Counted from the first letter of the stretch, positions 48,975 through 59,402 are shown. The stretch: 64,000 nt of DNA from JAHEEL01 sp963700375 (GCA_963700375.1 CAVOXF010000002.1:1-64000); one strand, 5' to 3'. Made by a program: numbers and translations. Notes: generated by a model not told the origin, from the letters alone.

Positions 48975-50054
48975 GTGCGTATCCGAGCCGAACGTGACGA
49001 CCTCGCCGATGTCCTGACCAGGGCTGGACGTGCTGTCGGAAGTCGATCGCCGCTGCCGATCCTTCAGGGGCTTCTCTGCGAAGTCGAGCGAGGAAGATTG
49101 CAGGTCACGGGGACCGACAACGAAGTCACCGTTCGAACGTACCTCGACGTTGAAGCGCTCGAGGACGGCGCAACCGTCATTCCTGCGAAACTGGCTGCCG
49201 ACGCCGTTCGCAAGCTTCCGGCCGGTGCCGTGTCGATGACGGCAGCCGACGGAGAGGTTGAGATCACCGGCAACGGTCCGAGGTTCCGTCTCCGCGAGCT
49301 CAGCGTCGGCGACTTCCCGACGATCGACGACAGCCTGCCTGCCGAAACCATCGACGTGGTGGGGGAGACGCTCGTCAAGGCGCTCAGCCAAGTGGGGATC
49401 GGCGCCTCGGCCGACGAAGCGAGACCGACGCTTACCGGGGTGCTGTTCGAGGAGAATGAGGGTGGGCTCCGGCTGGTGGCGACCGATTCGTACCGACTCG
49501 CGGTTCGCGATGTGCTCGGTATTGGAACAACCGGATCGAAGCTGGTCCCCTATCGCGCCCTGCGTGAGTTGGGCCGAACGGTCGGCGACGGACCGATGAA
49601 GGTTGCGCTCGGAGACCGGGAAGCGGTGTTCATCACCGAACAGGGCCGCCTCACGGCGCGCATCATCGACGCGACGTTCCCGAAGTACCGGCAGTTGCTG
49701 CCCGACTCGTACCCGAACCGACTCGAGGTCTCCAAGGGGAGCCTGTTGGATGCGGTGGGCCGTGCGGCCCTCGTCGCGGAGGATCACATTCCCGTGCGGC
49801 TCAACCTCCATGACGGAGGTATCGAACTCAGCGTGATTCGACAGGAAGTCGGAGAAGAGACCGAGCATATCGAGGGCGTCTACGACGGCGAGGAGATGAC
49901 GATCGCGTTCAACACGAGGTACCTCACCGAAGGGGTCAACGCCATCGACTCCGACACGATCATCCTCGAAACGATCGATGCGTTGAAGCCGGGATTGCTC
50001 CATGGCCGGGGGGACGAAGACTTCCGGTACCTCCTGATGCCGGTGCGCCTCTAG
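48975..50054 (+). CDS. dnaN: DNA polymerase III beta subunit (sliding clamp)
   Basis: The 359-residue protein is a three-domain clamp: MRIRAERDDLADVLTRAGRA, LPILQGLLCEV, ATDSYRLAVRDV in the middle, FPKYRQLLPD, and the C-terminal FRYLLMPVRL that lines the partner-binding pocket. It gives processivity to the polymerase. GTG start with GAGGAAGAAG upstream. Confidence 0.97.
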   Translation: MRIRAERDDLADVLTRAGRAVGSRSPLPILQGLLCEVERGRLQVTGTDNEVTVRTYLDVEALEDGATVIPAKLAADAVRKLPAGAVSMTAADGEVEITGNGPRFRLRELSVGDFPTIDDSLPAETIDVVGETLVKALSQVGIGASADEARPTLTGVLFEENEGGLRLVATDSYRLAVRDVLGIGTTGSKLVPYRALRELGRTVGDGPMKVALGDREAVFITEQGRLTARIIDATFPKYRQLLPDSYPNRLEVSKGSLLDAVGRAALVAEDHIPVRLNLHDGGIELSVIRQEVGEETEHIEGVYDGEEMTIAFNTRYLTEGVNAIDSDTIILETIDALKPGLLHGRGDEDFRYLLMPVRL

Positions 50055-50108
50055 AAGAGCCCCGAGACCACCACCGAACCGGCGAACGCGTCCGCCGGGA
50101 GGCGAACG

Positions 50109-51191
50109 ATGTACCTGTCCTGGCTCGAACTCACCGATATGCGCTGCTACGAGACGCTGCGATTCGAACCGGCGGAGGGCGTCAACATCCTCGTTGGAAA
50201 CAACGGTGCCGGGAAGACGAGCGTGCTCGAAGCTGCGGCCTACCTCGGGCTGTTGAAGTCATTCCGCGGCACGCCGGACGATGCGATCGTTCGGAACGGA
50301 GCCGAGCAAGCCGTGATTCGTGGAGAGTTCGCCACACCGTCGGGCACCACCCGGGTCGAGGTCGTGATCCCGCGATCCGGCAGGCGTCGAGTTTTGGTGA
50401 ACGGCAAGCGTCCGCAGCGCAACCGCGACGTGCTTGCCCAGATTCCTGTGGTTGCGTTCCAGCCCGACGACCTCGATCTCGTCAAACGAGGACCCGGGCT
50501 TCGGCGTGCGTACCTCGACGATCTAGCGGCACAGCTCTGGCCGCAAGCGGGGGCCGACCAGCAGGACTACGAACGGGCCGTGCGGCAACGGAACTCGCTG
50601 CTGAAGCAGGAGGGGAGACGAGCCGACCCGATCACGCTCGACGTGTGGGATGACCGAGTCGCCGTTGCCGGTTCCGCGGTCTTCGACCATCGCCGGCGTG
50701 TGTTGGAGACCCTGGATGCGGGCCTCGGCGAGGCCTATCGGTTGGTCGGAGAGCGCGGCGGCCTGACGTGGGCGTACGCGGCAAACTGGGGGGCGACCCT
50801 CGACGGCGGGGGAGGGGCAGATCGACTTCGCGAGGTGTTGCTCGATCGGAGGCATCGCGATCAGGACCAGCGGACAACGAGTGCCGGCCCGCATCGCGAT
50901 GACCCTGCCCTCGTCATCGACGGAAGGCCGGCTCGGACGATGGCCAGCCAGGGGGAGCAGCGCACGGTTGCGCTCGCCCTCCGCGTCGCGGCATACCGCG
51001 TGCTCACCCTCCACCGCCCGTCGATGCCCCTGCTCCTGCTCGACGACGTGTTCTCCGAACTCGATCCGGCGCATGCCAGCGGAGTGATGACGCTCCTCGA
51101 CGCCGGACAGGTTCTTGTCACAAGCGCGAGAGAAGATGAGGTTCCAGCAACGGGCCGGCGGTGGAACGTCGATCAAAGGACCGTGACATGA
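50109..51191 (+). CDS. recF: DNA replication and repair protein RecF
   Basis: The 360-residue SMC-like ATPase has Walker A ILVGNNGAGKTSVLEAAAYL, the signature GPHRDDPALVIDGRPARTMA with SQGEQRTVALALRVA, and Walker B PLLLLDDVFSELD. It loads RecA at gaps with RecO and RecR. The stop overlaps the next start (ATGA). Confidence 0.96.
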   Translation: MYLSWLELTDMRCYETLRFEPAEGVNILVGNNGAGKTSVLEAAAYLGLLKSFRGTPDDAIVRNGAEQAVIRGEFATPSGTTRVEVVIPRSGRRRVLVNGKRPQRNRDVLAQIPVVAFQPDDLDLVKRGPGLRRAYLDDLAAQLWPQAGADQQDYERAVRQRNSLLKQEGRRADPITLDVWDDRVAVAGSAVFDHRRRVLETLDAGLGEAYRLVGERGGLTWAYAANWGATLDGGGGADRLREVLLDRRHRDQDQRTTSAGPHRDDPALVIDGRPARTMASQGEQRTVALALRVAAYRVLTLHRPSMPLLLLDDVFSELDPAHASGVMTLLDAGQVLVTSAREDEVPATGRRWNVDQRTVT

Positions 51192-51538
51192 ACCGAGCGA
51201 ACTACTACCAGCCGGGCCCGCCGCGGAGAGATCCGGAGGAGATTGACGACCTCCTCGGAGCCATCGTGGAACAGGCGGGCGCCAGCCGCGACCTCGGCAT
51301 TTCGGCGTTGGTCGCCTCGTGGGACGACATCGTCTCGGAGCGATGGCAGGGTCGATCCCGACCAATCGGCGTGAGAGAGCAGATCCTCCTTGTCGAGGTG
51401 CCGGATGGGACGGCGGCGAGCCTGCTCCGGTACGACTCCGCGGACCTCCTTCGGCGGATTTCGGACCATTGCGGGCCGGATCTCGTGCGGTCCGTACGGT
51501 TCAGGGTCGAGGGTGACGATCGTGGCGGAAAGCCTTGA
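51188..51538 (+). CDS. DUF721/DciA-family protein
   Basis: The 116-residue protein has LVASWDDIVSERWQGRSRPI, LLVEVPDGTAASLLRYDSAD and a basic end, the DUF721 pattern. DciA proteins load the replicative helicase in bacteria without DnaC; the actinobacterial gene between recF and gyrB (Rv0004) is a member. It overlaps recF by four bases. Confidence 0.85.
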   Translation: MNRANYYQPGPPRRDPEEIDDLLGAIVEQAGASRDLGISALVASWDDIVSERWQGRSRPIGVREQILLVEVPDGTAASLLRYDSADLLRRISDHCGPDLVRSVRFRVEGDDRGGKP

Positions 51539-51629
51539 AAGGAAAGAGGTTCCCGCCGGATTCGGCTATGATTACACCGGTGTCAGTAGCCCCCACTGAG
51601 CGCCTCCGGGGGCCAGCCTAAGGAGTCCT

Positions 51630-53555
51630 GTGAGCACGACGAAACGCGGCCAGAACGCGTCATATGAAGCAAAGGACATCAAGGTCCTCGAGGGCCTCGA
51701 GGCCGTCCGCCGGCGGCCCGCGATGTACATCGGTTCGACCGGGCCGAGAGGCCTCCACCACCTGATTTGGGAGGTTGTCGACAACTCCGTCGATGAGGCG
51801 ATGGCCGGGTTCTGTACCCGCGTCGAGGTCGCCCTGCTCGCCAATGGTGGGGTGCGTGTCCGGGACAACGGCCGCGGTATTCCGGTCCTCCAACACCCGA
51901 AGACCAAGGAGTCAGCGCTCACGACCGTCATGACGACGCTCCACGCGGGAGGGAAGTTCGAGTCGGGCGCCTACACCGTCTCGGGCGGTCTTCACGGCGT
52001 CGGCATCTCCGTGGTCAATGCCTTGTCCACCCGCGTCGACGTGGAAGTCGTGCGCGACGGGCACCACTGGTCACAGTCCTATGAATACGGAGTTCCGACC
52101 GGGCCCGTCAAGAAGGGCGCCGAGGCGAAGCGAACCGGCAACCAGACCGTGTTCTGGGCCGATCCGGAGATCTTCACCGAAGGCGTCGAGTACTCGGCCA
52201 AGACCGTGATGAGCCGCCTGCGCGAAATGGCTTTCCTCAACAAAGGCCTCGAGATCCGCTTCCGCGACGAACGCTCCGAACCCCCGGTCGAGGAAGTCTT
52301 CAAATACGCTGGAGGCCTCGTCGATTTCGTCAAGCACCTCAACACGAACCGCGAACCGATCCATCGGCAGATCGCGTACTTCGAGGACGCAACGGACGAT
52401 GCCGAGGTTGCGGTCGCGATGCAGTGGACCGGTTCGTACCGCGAGACGATCCTCAGCTTCGCCAACAACATCAACACGCACGAAGGAGGCACCCACGAAG
52501 AGGGGTTCCGCACTGCCTTGACGAGGTCGATCAACGAGTTCGCCCGCGGGCGCAATCTGCTGAAGGAGAAGGACCCGAATCTCTCCGGGGAAGACGTGCG
52601 TGAGGGCCTCACGGTCGTGATCTCGGTGAAGGTCCGGCAACCGCAATTCGAGGGTCAAACGAAGACGAAACTCGGCAACACCGAGATCCGGTCCTTCGTC
52701 CAGAAAGCGCTCAACCAGGCGATTCCGGAATGGCTCGAGCGAAACCCGGGCGACGCCCGCCGCATCGCCGACAAGTCGTCGCAGGCCGCGAGGGCCCGGA
52801 TGGCCGCTCGTCAGGCTCGCGACCTCACGAGGCGCAAGAGCCTGCTCGAGTCCGCCGGACTGCCGGGGAAGCTCTCCGACTGTTCCTCGAAAGAGCCTGA
52901 GCGCAGCGAGTTGTTCATCGTCGAGGGAGATTCGGCAGGCGGATCGGCGAAGCAGGCCAGGAACAGCGAGTTTCAGGCCATTCTCCCGATCCGGGGCAAG
53001 ATCATCAACGTCGAGAAGAACCGTCTCGCTCGTGTGCTTCAGAACAACGAGATTCAGTCACTCATCACCGGGATCGGCACCGGGATCGGCGACGAGTTCG
53101 ACCTCGCCAGGGCCCGGTATCACAAGGTCGTGATCCTCACGGACGCCGACGTCGACGGCGCCCACATTCGCACGCTGCTCCTCACGTTCTTCTTCCGACA
53201 CATGCCGCAACTCATCGAATCGGGTTTCGTCTACATCGCCCAACCGCCGCTCTACAGCGTCAAGGTCGGGTCGAAGACCACGTGGATCCAGGACGACCCC
53301 GGTCTCGACGAGATCAAGGTGCAGCTCGCAGGGAAGAAGCTGAATATTCAGCGGTTCAAGGGCCTCGGAGAGATGAACGCCGAGGAACTCTGGGACACCA
53401 CCATGGACCCGGACGGGCGCGTGCTGCTCCAGGTCGGCCTGGAGGATCAGTTCTCCGCTGAAGAGACGTTCTCGACCCTGATGGGCACGGACGTCGAAGC
53501 CCGCCGGGTCTTCATCCAGCAGAACGCCAAAGACGTTCGATTCCTCGACATCTAG
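51630..53555 (+). CDS. gyrB: DNA gyrase subunit B
   Basis: The 641-residue ATPase subunit has WEVVDNSVDEAMAGFCTRV, RDNGRGIPV, GGLHGVGISVVNALST, the TOPRIM motifs VEGDSAGGSAKQARNSEFQA and LTDADVDGAHIRTLLL, and QRFKGLGEMNAEELW. The GTG at 51630 follows AAGGAG; a TATGAT sequence 58 bp upstream is a possible -10 element. gyrA follows after eight bases. Confidence 0.98.
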   Translation: MSTTKRGQNASYEAKDIKVLEGLEAVRRRPAMYIGSTGPRGLHHLIWEVVDNSVDEAMAGFCTRVEVALLANGGVRVRDNGRGIPVLQHPKTKESALTTVMTTLHAGGKFESGAYTVSGGLHGVGISVVNALSTRVDVEVVRDGHHWSQSYEYGVPTGPVKKGAEAKRTGNQTVFWADPEIFTEGVEYSAKTVMSRLREMAFLNKGLEIRFRDERSEPPVEEVFKYAGGLVDFVKHLNTNREPIHRQIAYFEDATDDAEVAVAMQWTGSYRETILSFANNINTHEGGTHEEGFRTALTRSINEFARGRNLLKEKDPNLSGEDVREGLTVVISVKVRQPQFEGQTKTKLGNTEIRSFVQKALNQAIPEWLERNPGDARRIADKSSQAARARMAARQARDLTRRKSLLESAGLPGKLSDCSSKEPERSELFIVEGDSAGGSAKQARNSEFQAILPIRGKIINVEKNRLARVLQNNEIQSLITGIGTGIGDEFDLARARYHKVVILTDADVDGAHIRTLLLTFFFRHMPQLIESGFVYIAQPPLYSVKVGSKTTWIQDDPGLDEIKVQLAGKKLNIQRFKGLGEMNAEELWDTTMDPDGRVLLQVGLEDQFSAEETFSTLMGTDVEARRVFIQQNAKDVRFLDI

Positions 53556-53563
53556 GACACCGA

Positions 53564-56014
53564 ATGCCGAACGAAGAACACACCAGCAGGGTTCAGCCCA
53601 TCGACATCGAGCGCGAGATGCAGGAGTCGTTCCTGGAGTATGCGATGTCGGTCATCGTGTCTCGCGCGCTTCCGGACGTACGCGACGGGCTGAAGCCGGT
53701 CCATCGACGCATCCTGTTCGCCATGCACGACGCAGGGATTCGCCCCGGCACGCCATTCCGCAAGTCGGCCCGTGTGGTTGGCGACGTGGTCGGCTGGTTC
53801 CACCCACACTCGCCTGAGGCCGTCTACGACTCCATGGTTCGCCTTGGTCAGGACTTCTCGCTGAGGAGTCCGTTGATCCAGCCACAAGGCAACTTCGGCA
53901 CCGTCGACGATCCCCCGGCAGCGATGCGCTACACCGAGGCGCGGATGGCGCCGATTGCGGCGTTCTTGCTCGAAGGCATCGACGAGGACACGGTCGAGTG
54001 GACCGACAACTACTCAGGTGAGCGTGAGGAACCGGTGGTCCTGCCCGCGAGGTTCCCCAATCTGCTGGTGAACGGGTCGACCGGCATCGCCGTCGGCATG
54101 GCCACGAATATCCCGCCACACAACCTCACCGAGGTGATCGACGCCGTGTTGTACGGACTCGACCATCCGGAGGCGACGGTCGACGACCTCTCGGAGTTCG
54201 TTCAAGGTCCGGACTTCCCAACGGGGGCCTACATCGTCGGCATGGCCGGCGTGAAGCAGGCGCTGGCCACGGGTCGTGGATCCGTCAAGATGCGCGCGGT
54301 CACCGACATCGTCGAGACGAAGCGCGGACGGATGGCGGTCGTGGCAACCGAGATCCCGTATCAGGTCTCGCGCGACCGCATCATGGCGAAGACCGCCGAC
54401 CTCGTGCGGTCGAAGGTCATCTCCGGGATTTCCGACCTTCGTGACGAGTCCGATCGCGACGGGACGCGCCTCGTATTCGAGATGAGGAAGGACGCCAATC
54501 CGCAGGTGGTGCTCAATCTGCTGTTCAAGCACACCCAGCTCGAAGAGAACTTCTCCGTCAACCAGATTGCGCTCGTCGACGGCATTCCTCGCACGCTCAA
54601 CCTCGCCGAGATGGTGCACTACTACATCGCCCACCAGCTCGAGGTCATTGAGCGGCGGAGCCGTTTCCGACTGGCGAAGGCGGAGGCCCGGGCGCACATC
54701 GTCGAGGGTCTGCTCATCGCTCTCGACAACATCGACGAGGTCGTAGAGATCATCAGATCGTCCGAAGACGTCGGCGCCGCGCGAACCGCGTTGATGGAGC
54801 GATTCGCTCTGAGCGAGATCCAGGCCAACCACATCCTCGACATGCCGCTGCGGCGCCTCACGGCGCTCGAGACCGGGAAGCTGCGCGAGGAATACGAGCA
54901 GCTTCAGGAACTGATCGCTGAGCTCGAAGCGCTCCTTGCCAGCGACGAGAAGCGGCGAATCCTCGTCGGTGAGGAACTCACCGTCATCCGAGACAAGTTC
55001 GGGAACGATCGGCGCAGTCGGATCATTCCGGACCTTGGGGAGATGTCCCTCGAGGATCTCATCGCCGACGAAGGGCTGGTGGTGACGGTTTCGGCTGCCG
55101 GCTACATCAAGTCGGTGCTCGCCAAGACCTATCGGACTCAGGGCCGTGGCGGGCGCGGGGTTCGTGGAGCGGCCCTACGCGAGGACGACATCGTCGAGCA
55201 CGTACTGCACACGTCAGCGCACGCCTACCTCCTCATCTTCACCAATCGGGGCAAGGTCTATCGCATTCGGGCCCACGAGATCCCTCGCAAGGACCGCAAC
55301 GCCAAGGGTGTGCTCATCCAGTCGGTGCTGCCCCTGGATCCGGACGAGATCATCGAAGCGGTCATCGACACCCGTGACTACAAGGCCTTCAAGTACCTGG
55401 TGATGTTCACGAAGCAGGGACAGATCAAGAAGTCGGAGTTCAGCGCATACGACTCGCGCAACCAGGTTCTGGTCGCCATCAAGCTCCAGGATGGAGACGA
55501 AGTCGTCGACGTGCGAGCCACGAACGGCGAGAGCGACCTGTTGATGTTCACGAAGAACGGCCAGGGGATCCGGTTCTCAGAATCCAACGTGCGTCCACTT
55601 GGGCGGGCATCGCAAGGAGTCCGTGGGCTCCGGCTCCGGGATGGCGATGAGGTCGTCGCCGGGACCATGGCCGAGGAGGGAGCCGATGTGCTGCTCCTCA
55701 CCGACGGCGGCTACGGCAAACGGACCAAGATGGAGCACTTCAGGCGCCAGGGCCGCGGCGGCATGGGCGTCAAGGCGATGAAGCTGACCAAGGTACGAGG
55801 GTCGCTGGTTGCGGCACTCGCGGTGAACCTCGAGGACGAGGTCTTCATGATCTCTTCCGACGGCATCGTCATCCGACAGGGAGTTCGTGATATCAGCCGG
55901 CAGGGGCGGGTCTCGACGGGTGTCAAGGTGGTGAACCTCGACGGCGACGCGCAGCTTTCCGCCGTAGCCCTCGTCCCGAAGAACGGCGAACTGGAAGAAG
56001 ACGAGTTGAGCTAG
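53564..56014 (+). CDS. gyrA: DNA gyrase subunit A with unusual quinolone-site residues
   Basis: The 816-residue subunit has the breakage-reunion domain with catalytic Tyr123 (AMRYTEARM) and a C-terminal beta-pinwheel with the GyrA box QGRGGRG and related blades, then an acidic tail. The helix-4 segment normally HPHGDSAVYD reads HPHSPEAVYD (residues 80-89): the positions equal to E. coli Gly81, Asp82 and Ser83 are Ser, Pro and Glu, while Asp87 is kept. K and Y before it are W and F. One residue is missing in the following loop (TVDDPPAAMRY). Confidence 0.97.
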   Translation: MPNEEHTSRVQPIDIEREMQESFLEYAMSVIVSRALPDVRDGLKPVHRRILFAMHDAGIRPGTPFRKSARVVGDVVGWFHPHSPEAVYDSMVRLGQDFSLRSPLIQPQGNFGTVDDPPAAMRYTEARMAPIAAFLLEGIDEDTVEWTDNYSGEREEPVVLPARFPNLLVNGSTGIAVGMATNIPPHNLTEVIDAVLYGLDHPEATVDDLSEFVQGPDFPTGAYIVGMAGVKQALATGRGSVKMRAVTDIVETKRGRMAVVATEIPYQVSRDRIMAKTADLVRSKVISGISDLRDESDRDGTRLVFEMRKDANPQVVLNLLFKHTQLEENFSVNQIALVDGIPRTLNLAEMVHYYIAHQLEVIERRSRFRLAKAEARAHIVEGLLIALDNIDEVVEIIRSSEDVGAARTALMERFALSEIQANHILDMPLRRLTALETGKLREEYEQLQELIAELEALLASDEKRRILVGEELTVIRDKFGNDRRSRIIPDLGEMSLEDLIADEGLVVTVSAAGYIKSVLAKTYRTQGRGGRGVRGAALREDDIVEHVLHTSAHAYLLIFTNRGKVYRIRAHEIPRKDRNAKGVLIQSVLPLDPDEIIEAVIDTRDYKAFKYLVMFTKQGQIKKSEFSAYDSRNQVLVAIKLQDGDEVVDVRATNGESDLLMFTKNGQGIRFSESNVRPLGRASQGVRGLRLRDGDEVVAGTMAEEGADVLLLTDGGYGKRTKMEHFRRQGRGGMGVKAMKLTKVRGSLVAALAVNLEDEVFMISSDGIVIRQGVRDISRQGRVSTGVKVVNLDGDAQLSAVALVPKNGELEEDELS

Positions 56015-56130
56015 GAGCAAGACAAGCCCTTCGACTCGTGTTGGTGGCGTGACGACCGTCCGGTCGGGACGAGTCGGGCTCGCGGCTTTGAAACCACTGC
56101 CTATTCGGGGCCGGTTCCTACACTCGGACC

Positions 56131-56616
56131 ATGGCGGTTCGGCGTGTGCGACGGGTCATTCGGAAGATCGATCCGTGGACGGTGCTCAAGGTCTCCCTCT
56201 TGCTCAACGCGATTGGTGCCCTGATCTTCGTCCTCGGTGTGTGGGTCTCGTGGTCCCTTGCCGTCCAACGCGGCATCCCGGAGAAGGCCACCGAGTTCTT
56301 CGACAACTTCTCCCTCGTGTTCACTCCGAACGGGGAGCTCTATTTTCGGGCGGTTCTGTTCGCAGCGGTTGTGCTCTACGCGACCATGACGGGGATCATG
56401 ACCCTTGGTGCCGTCCTCTACAACCTGATCTCGGATGTCGTGGGCGGCGTAGAACTCATCGTGCTCGAGGAGACCTATGTCGTCCCCGCACCGAGGACCA
56501 CGCCGGTGCGTCCTGCCGTTCACACGTCGACCAACGGCGTGAACGCCTCAACGAAGACCGAACCCGTTGTCACGACCGCGCAACCCGCTCCGACGACCGA
56601 CCAGGCAGCGACCTAG
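56131..56616 (+). CDS. DUF3566-family membrane protein
   Basis: The 161-residue protein has RRVRRVIRKIDPWTVLKVSL, two membrane helices (about 25-48 and 70-97) and the conserved YNLISDVVGGVELIVLEE, then a Pro/Thr-rich tail. DUF3566 genes follow gyrA across actinobacteria (Rv0007); some are linked to division or polar growth. The tRNA-Ile and tRNA-Ala genes that often follow are not here. Confidence 0.9.
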   Translation: MAVRRVRRVIRKIDPWTVLKVSLLLNAIGALIFVLGVWVSWSLAVQRGIPEKATEFFDNFSLVFTPNGELYFRAVLFAAVVLYATMTGIMTLGAVLYNLISDVVGGVELIVLEETYVVPAPRTTPVRPAVHTSTNGVNASTKTEPVVTTAQPAPTTDQAAT

Positions 56617-58638
56617 CCACCCCTGATAGGGGCGGTGAGCGTCAACGGGAGGCGAACGAGCGCCGACGGTCCGGCCGCCACGGCTTCGATCGGGATCTCG
56701 AACCGGGCCTGTTCGAACAGGCACAACCCCTCGGAGTCCTCGCGACACCACACCAGGGCGAGGTCGGCGGTGACCGTTCCCGTGCCCTCGTGGAGGACGA
56801 GCGGGACTCGAACGGGAAACGTCGTCCCGGTGAGGTCAACCGTGTCGCCGGACGGGAAGGAAGCGACACTTCCAGCATCGGACAGCGTCAGCGACGACGA
56901 CGCGTCGGGGTTGACCTTGTAGCCGGCGGGGAGGCGCACGTCGAGGAGCAGTTCTGCCTCCCCCGCTCCCGCCGATATCGCTGATACCGGGACCGCGTCT
57001 CCCCAATACTCGCCCCGGCCCTGGCCACGAGCGAAGGCGTCCAATCCGGTGAAGACCACTGTCGCGGTGATTCCCGTGGCGAGGTCGACGGTTCGGATGG
57101 CATGATTGTTGGTGTCGGCGACCCAGAGGGTATCGCCGTCGACGGAGAGACCTCCCGGCTCGTAGAAGAGTGGGTCTGCACCGTCTCTCCATCCGTGTTC
57201 GGACCCGTACAGCGACCGTGTCTCTCCAGTCGCCGGGTCGACCGTCTTGATCTTCGAGTTGTAGGTGTCCGCGACGACGAGGAGGCCATCGTGCTCGTCA
57301 ATGCCGAGCGGGTGCTGGAAGCGGGCATCGGAGCCGACGCCGTCGACGTCCCCGAACTCGAAGAGGTTCTCCCGACCTCCCGCGACCAAATGCCGTCTGC
57401 CCCGCTGGATCGCGCACGGCAGCGCTCCTGATCGAACTTGATTCGGAGTCCGCGAAGTAGAGGCGACCGTCGGTCCCGAACGCAAGACCGGAAGGTTGTG
57501 CGAGGGACGCTTCGAGGAGTACGTCGTTGAGGGTTCCCTCCACGGCGCTTCCGACGGACGGTCGGGCGGTTCGCTCAGCGAGGTCGATCGTCCAGATCTG
57601 ATGGGTGCCGGCGTTGGCGACGAAGAGATCATCGCCGTCGAGTTCGAGGGCCCACGGGGAGCTCAGGTCGACGTCCTTTACCGGCCCGCCGATCGGGGGC
57701 CATCCCTGTGCACCGGTGCCGACCAGTGTCGTGACGTTGCCAGTCGTGAGGTCGATCGTCCTGACGGCGTGGTTGTTGGTGTCTGCGACGTAGAGCGTGG
57801 TGCCGTCTGAGATGACCCCCTGTGGGGAGGAGAACGACGCCCGGGTTGCGCTACCGTCCTCGAAACCTTCCCGACCGGAACCGAAGACGGCGGTAACCGT
57901 GCCGTCATCGGTGGCGGCGACGATTCGGTGGTGGCCGGTGTCCGCTATGAACACCCGATCCGACGACGGATCGGCGTAGACCTTCCCGGGGTAGGAAAGG
58001 ACCGTATCGGGGGAGCGGTCCCGCTCGAGTACGAGGGCGATCGGGGTGCGATCGATCTGGCCCGCGGCTTCATACTCGGAGACCAGATCAGCGATGACGG
58101 GTTGCACGACGTCGTAGACGCCCTCGCCGGCGTGGATCCCGACGGCGTTCCCCTCGGGGTCGATGAGCGCGACTGTCGGCCACGCCTGTGCCCCCCACGA
58201 GTCCCAGACGGCGAACGCCGCGTCGTTGACGATCGGGTGACGCAGGTCGTACCGTTGCGTGACCTCGCGGATGTTCTCCGTGTTGGCCTCGTTGGCGAAC
58301 TTCGCCGAGTGCACACCGATCACGACGAGTTCATCGGGAAACTCCGCCTCCAAGCGCTTCAGGTCCGGAATGATGTGGATGCAGTTGATGCAGCCGTACG
58401 TCCAGAAGTCGAGGAGCACGACTTTGCCCCGCACTGAGGCGAGATCGAGGGGTCGATCGATGTTGATCCAGTCCAGGCCTTCCGGGAAGTCGGGAGCGGG
58501 GGTGCGGTCGGATGCCGACTCGGGAGCAGCCACAACCGTCGGCGAGGTCGAGGACTCCGTCGTTGATCCGGTGGTGCATGACGCGGCGGAGAGCGTGAGG
58601 AGGCTGAGAACGACGAGGTACTTCCGCATGGCTGTCAT
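56613..58638 (-). pseudogene. thioredoxin-like/NHL-repeat lipoprotein gene with one frameshift
   Basis: From 58638 the frame encodes a lipoprotein signal (LLTLSAASC), a thioredoxin fold (GKVVLLDFWTYGCINCIHII) and NHL propeller blades (VFIADTGHHRIVAA, LYVADTNNHAVRTIDL). At about 57385 the frame changes from TAFGRGR to VAGGRENLFEFGDVDG, and further blades (LLVVADTYNSKIKTVDP, LWVADTNNHAIRTVDL) and a C-terminal beta domain follow to 56613. The length is one base over a multiple of three; removing one G in TTTGG restores a 674-residue protein like NHLRC2-type thioredoxin/NHL proteins. A CxxC is present (CINC). Function: probable extracytoplasmic redox protein. Confidence 0.8.
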
Positions 58639-58673
58639 TCAACCGCGTGAATGCGTCTACGCCGAAGGGGGGT

Positions 58674-59402
58674 TCAGCCGGCCGAGGTGAAGGATGCCAT
58701 GTCGAGGCCAATGAGGAACGCCGCGGCGAGGTAGTCGTTGGCGAACGCTTCGGGCCGATGCGAACCGGAGGGGACGACGCCCATGGCGGCGATCACGGAG
58801 CCGGCCGCCAGCGCGATTGCTTCGAGGTGGGTTGCGAGGTCGGCGATGCCGAAGGTGAGGGCTTCTGTGTCCGTTGAGGCTCGAACGACGAGGCCCGCCC
58901 ACTCGTCAGGGACCGGGGCCGCGACCTCGACGCGCCGGTTGGTCATGGCGCGTCTGGATCCCCAGCGGGCACCGACCGGTTCCGGGAAGCTGACGGGCTC
59001 TCCGCTTCGGAATGGCTTGCCGGGTTCGGTCCAGGCGAAGAGGAGTTGCGCGTCGGCATCCGCGTCGGCCGTTGCACGTGCGACGAGGCTCCTACCGATT
59101 CCGGTGACGATGTTGGCGCCGACGAGCACCGGTGTCTGTCCGATGTCGTCGGACGCGTCTGGGTCGTCAGACCACAGCACACACGGGACTCCGGCGGCGA
59201 CGGCCTCCGCGAGGATGGAGGAATCAGGGTCGTCGGTCACGACGGCGTCGAACCCGGTGACCTTGTCTACCCGTCTGAGCCTGCGGTCGCGGTCCCTCAC
59301 GTTCCGTCGAACGATGCCCAGTTGGTCGAGAGCGGGTTCGCCGAGGAGGAGACGACCCGCACGAACGCCGATCTCGGACGTGTGGTCGAGTGCGATCCTC
59401 AT
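58674..59402 (-). CDS. hypothetical protein, possible Rossmann-like domain
   Basis: The 242-residue protein starts MRIALDHTSEIGVRAGRLLL and shows alternating strands and helices (FDAVVTDDPDSSILAEAVAA, GVPCVLWSDDP, TPVLVGANIVTGIGRSLVAR). The last 90 residues are helical and Ala-rich. The pattern suggests a nucleotide-binding or oxidoreductase-like fold without a clear glycine motif. The ATG overlaps the stop of a 44-residue gene. I do not recognise a family. Confidence 0.65.
   Translation of the reverse strand: MRIALDHTSEIGVRAGRLLLGEPALDQLGIVRRNVRDRDRRLRRVDKVTGFDAVVTDDPDSSILAEAVAAGVPCVLWSDDPDASDDIGQTPVLVGANIVTGIGRSLVARATADADADAQLLFAWTEPGKPFRSGEPVSFPEPVGARWGSRRAMTNRRVEVAAPVPDEWAGLVVRASTDTEALTFGIADLATHLEAIALAAGSVIAAMGVVPSGSHRPEAFANDYLAAAFLIGLDMASFTSAG

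Noticed and set aside
56015..56130. tRNA-Ile/tRNA-Ala genes after gyrA
   Set aside because: No cloverleaf, T-loop GTTCGAATC or CCA end is visible here or elsewhere in the window.
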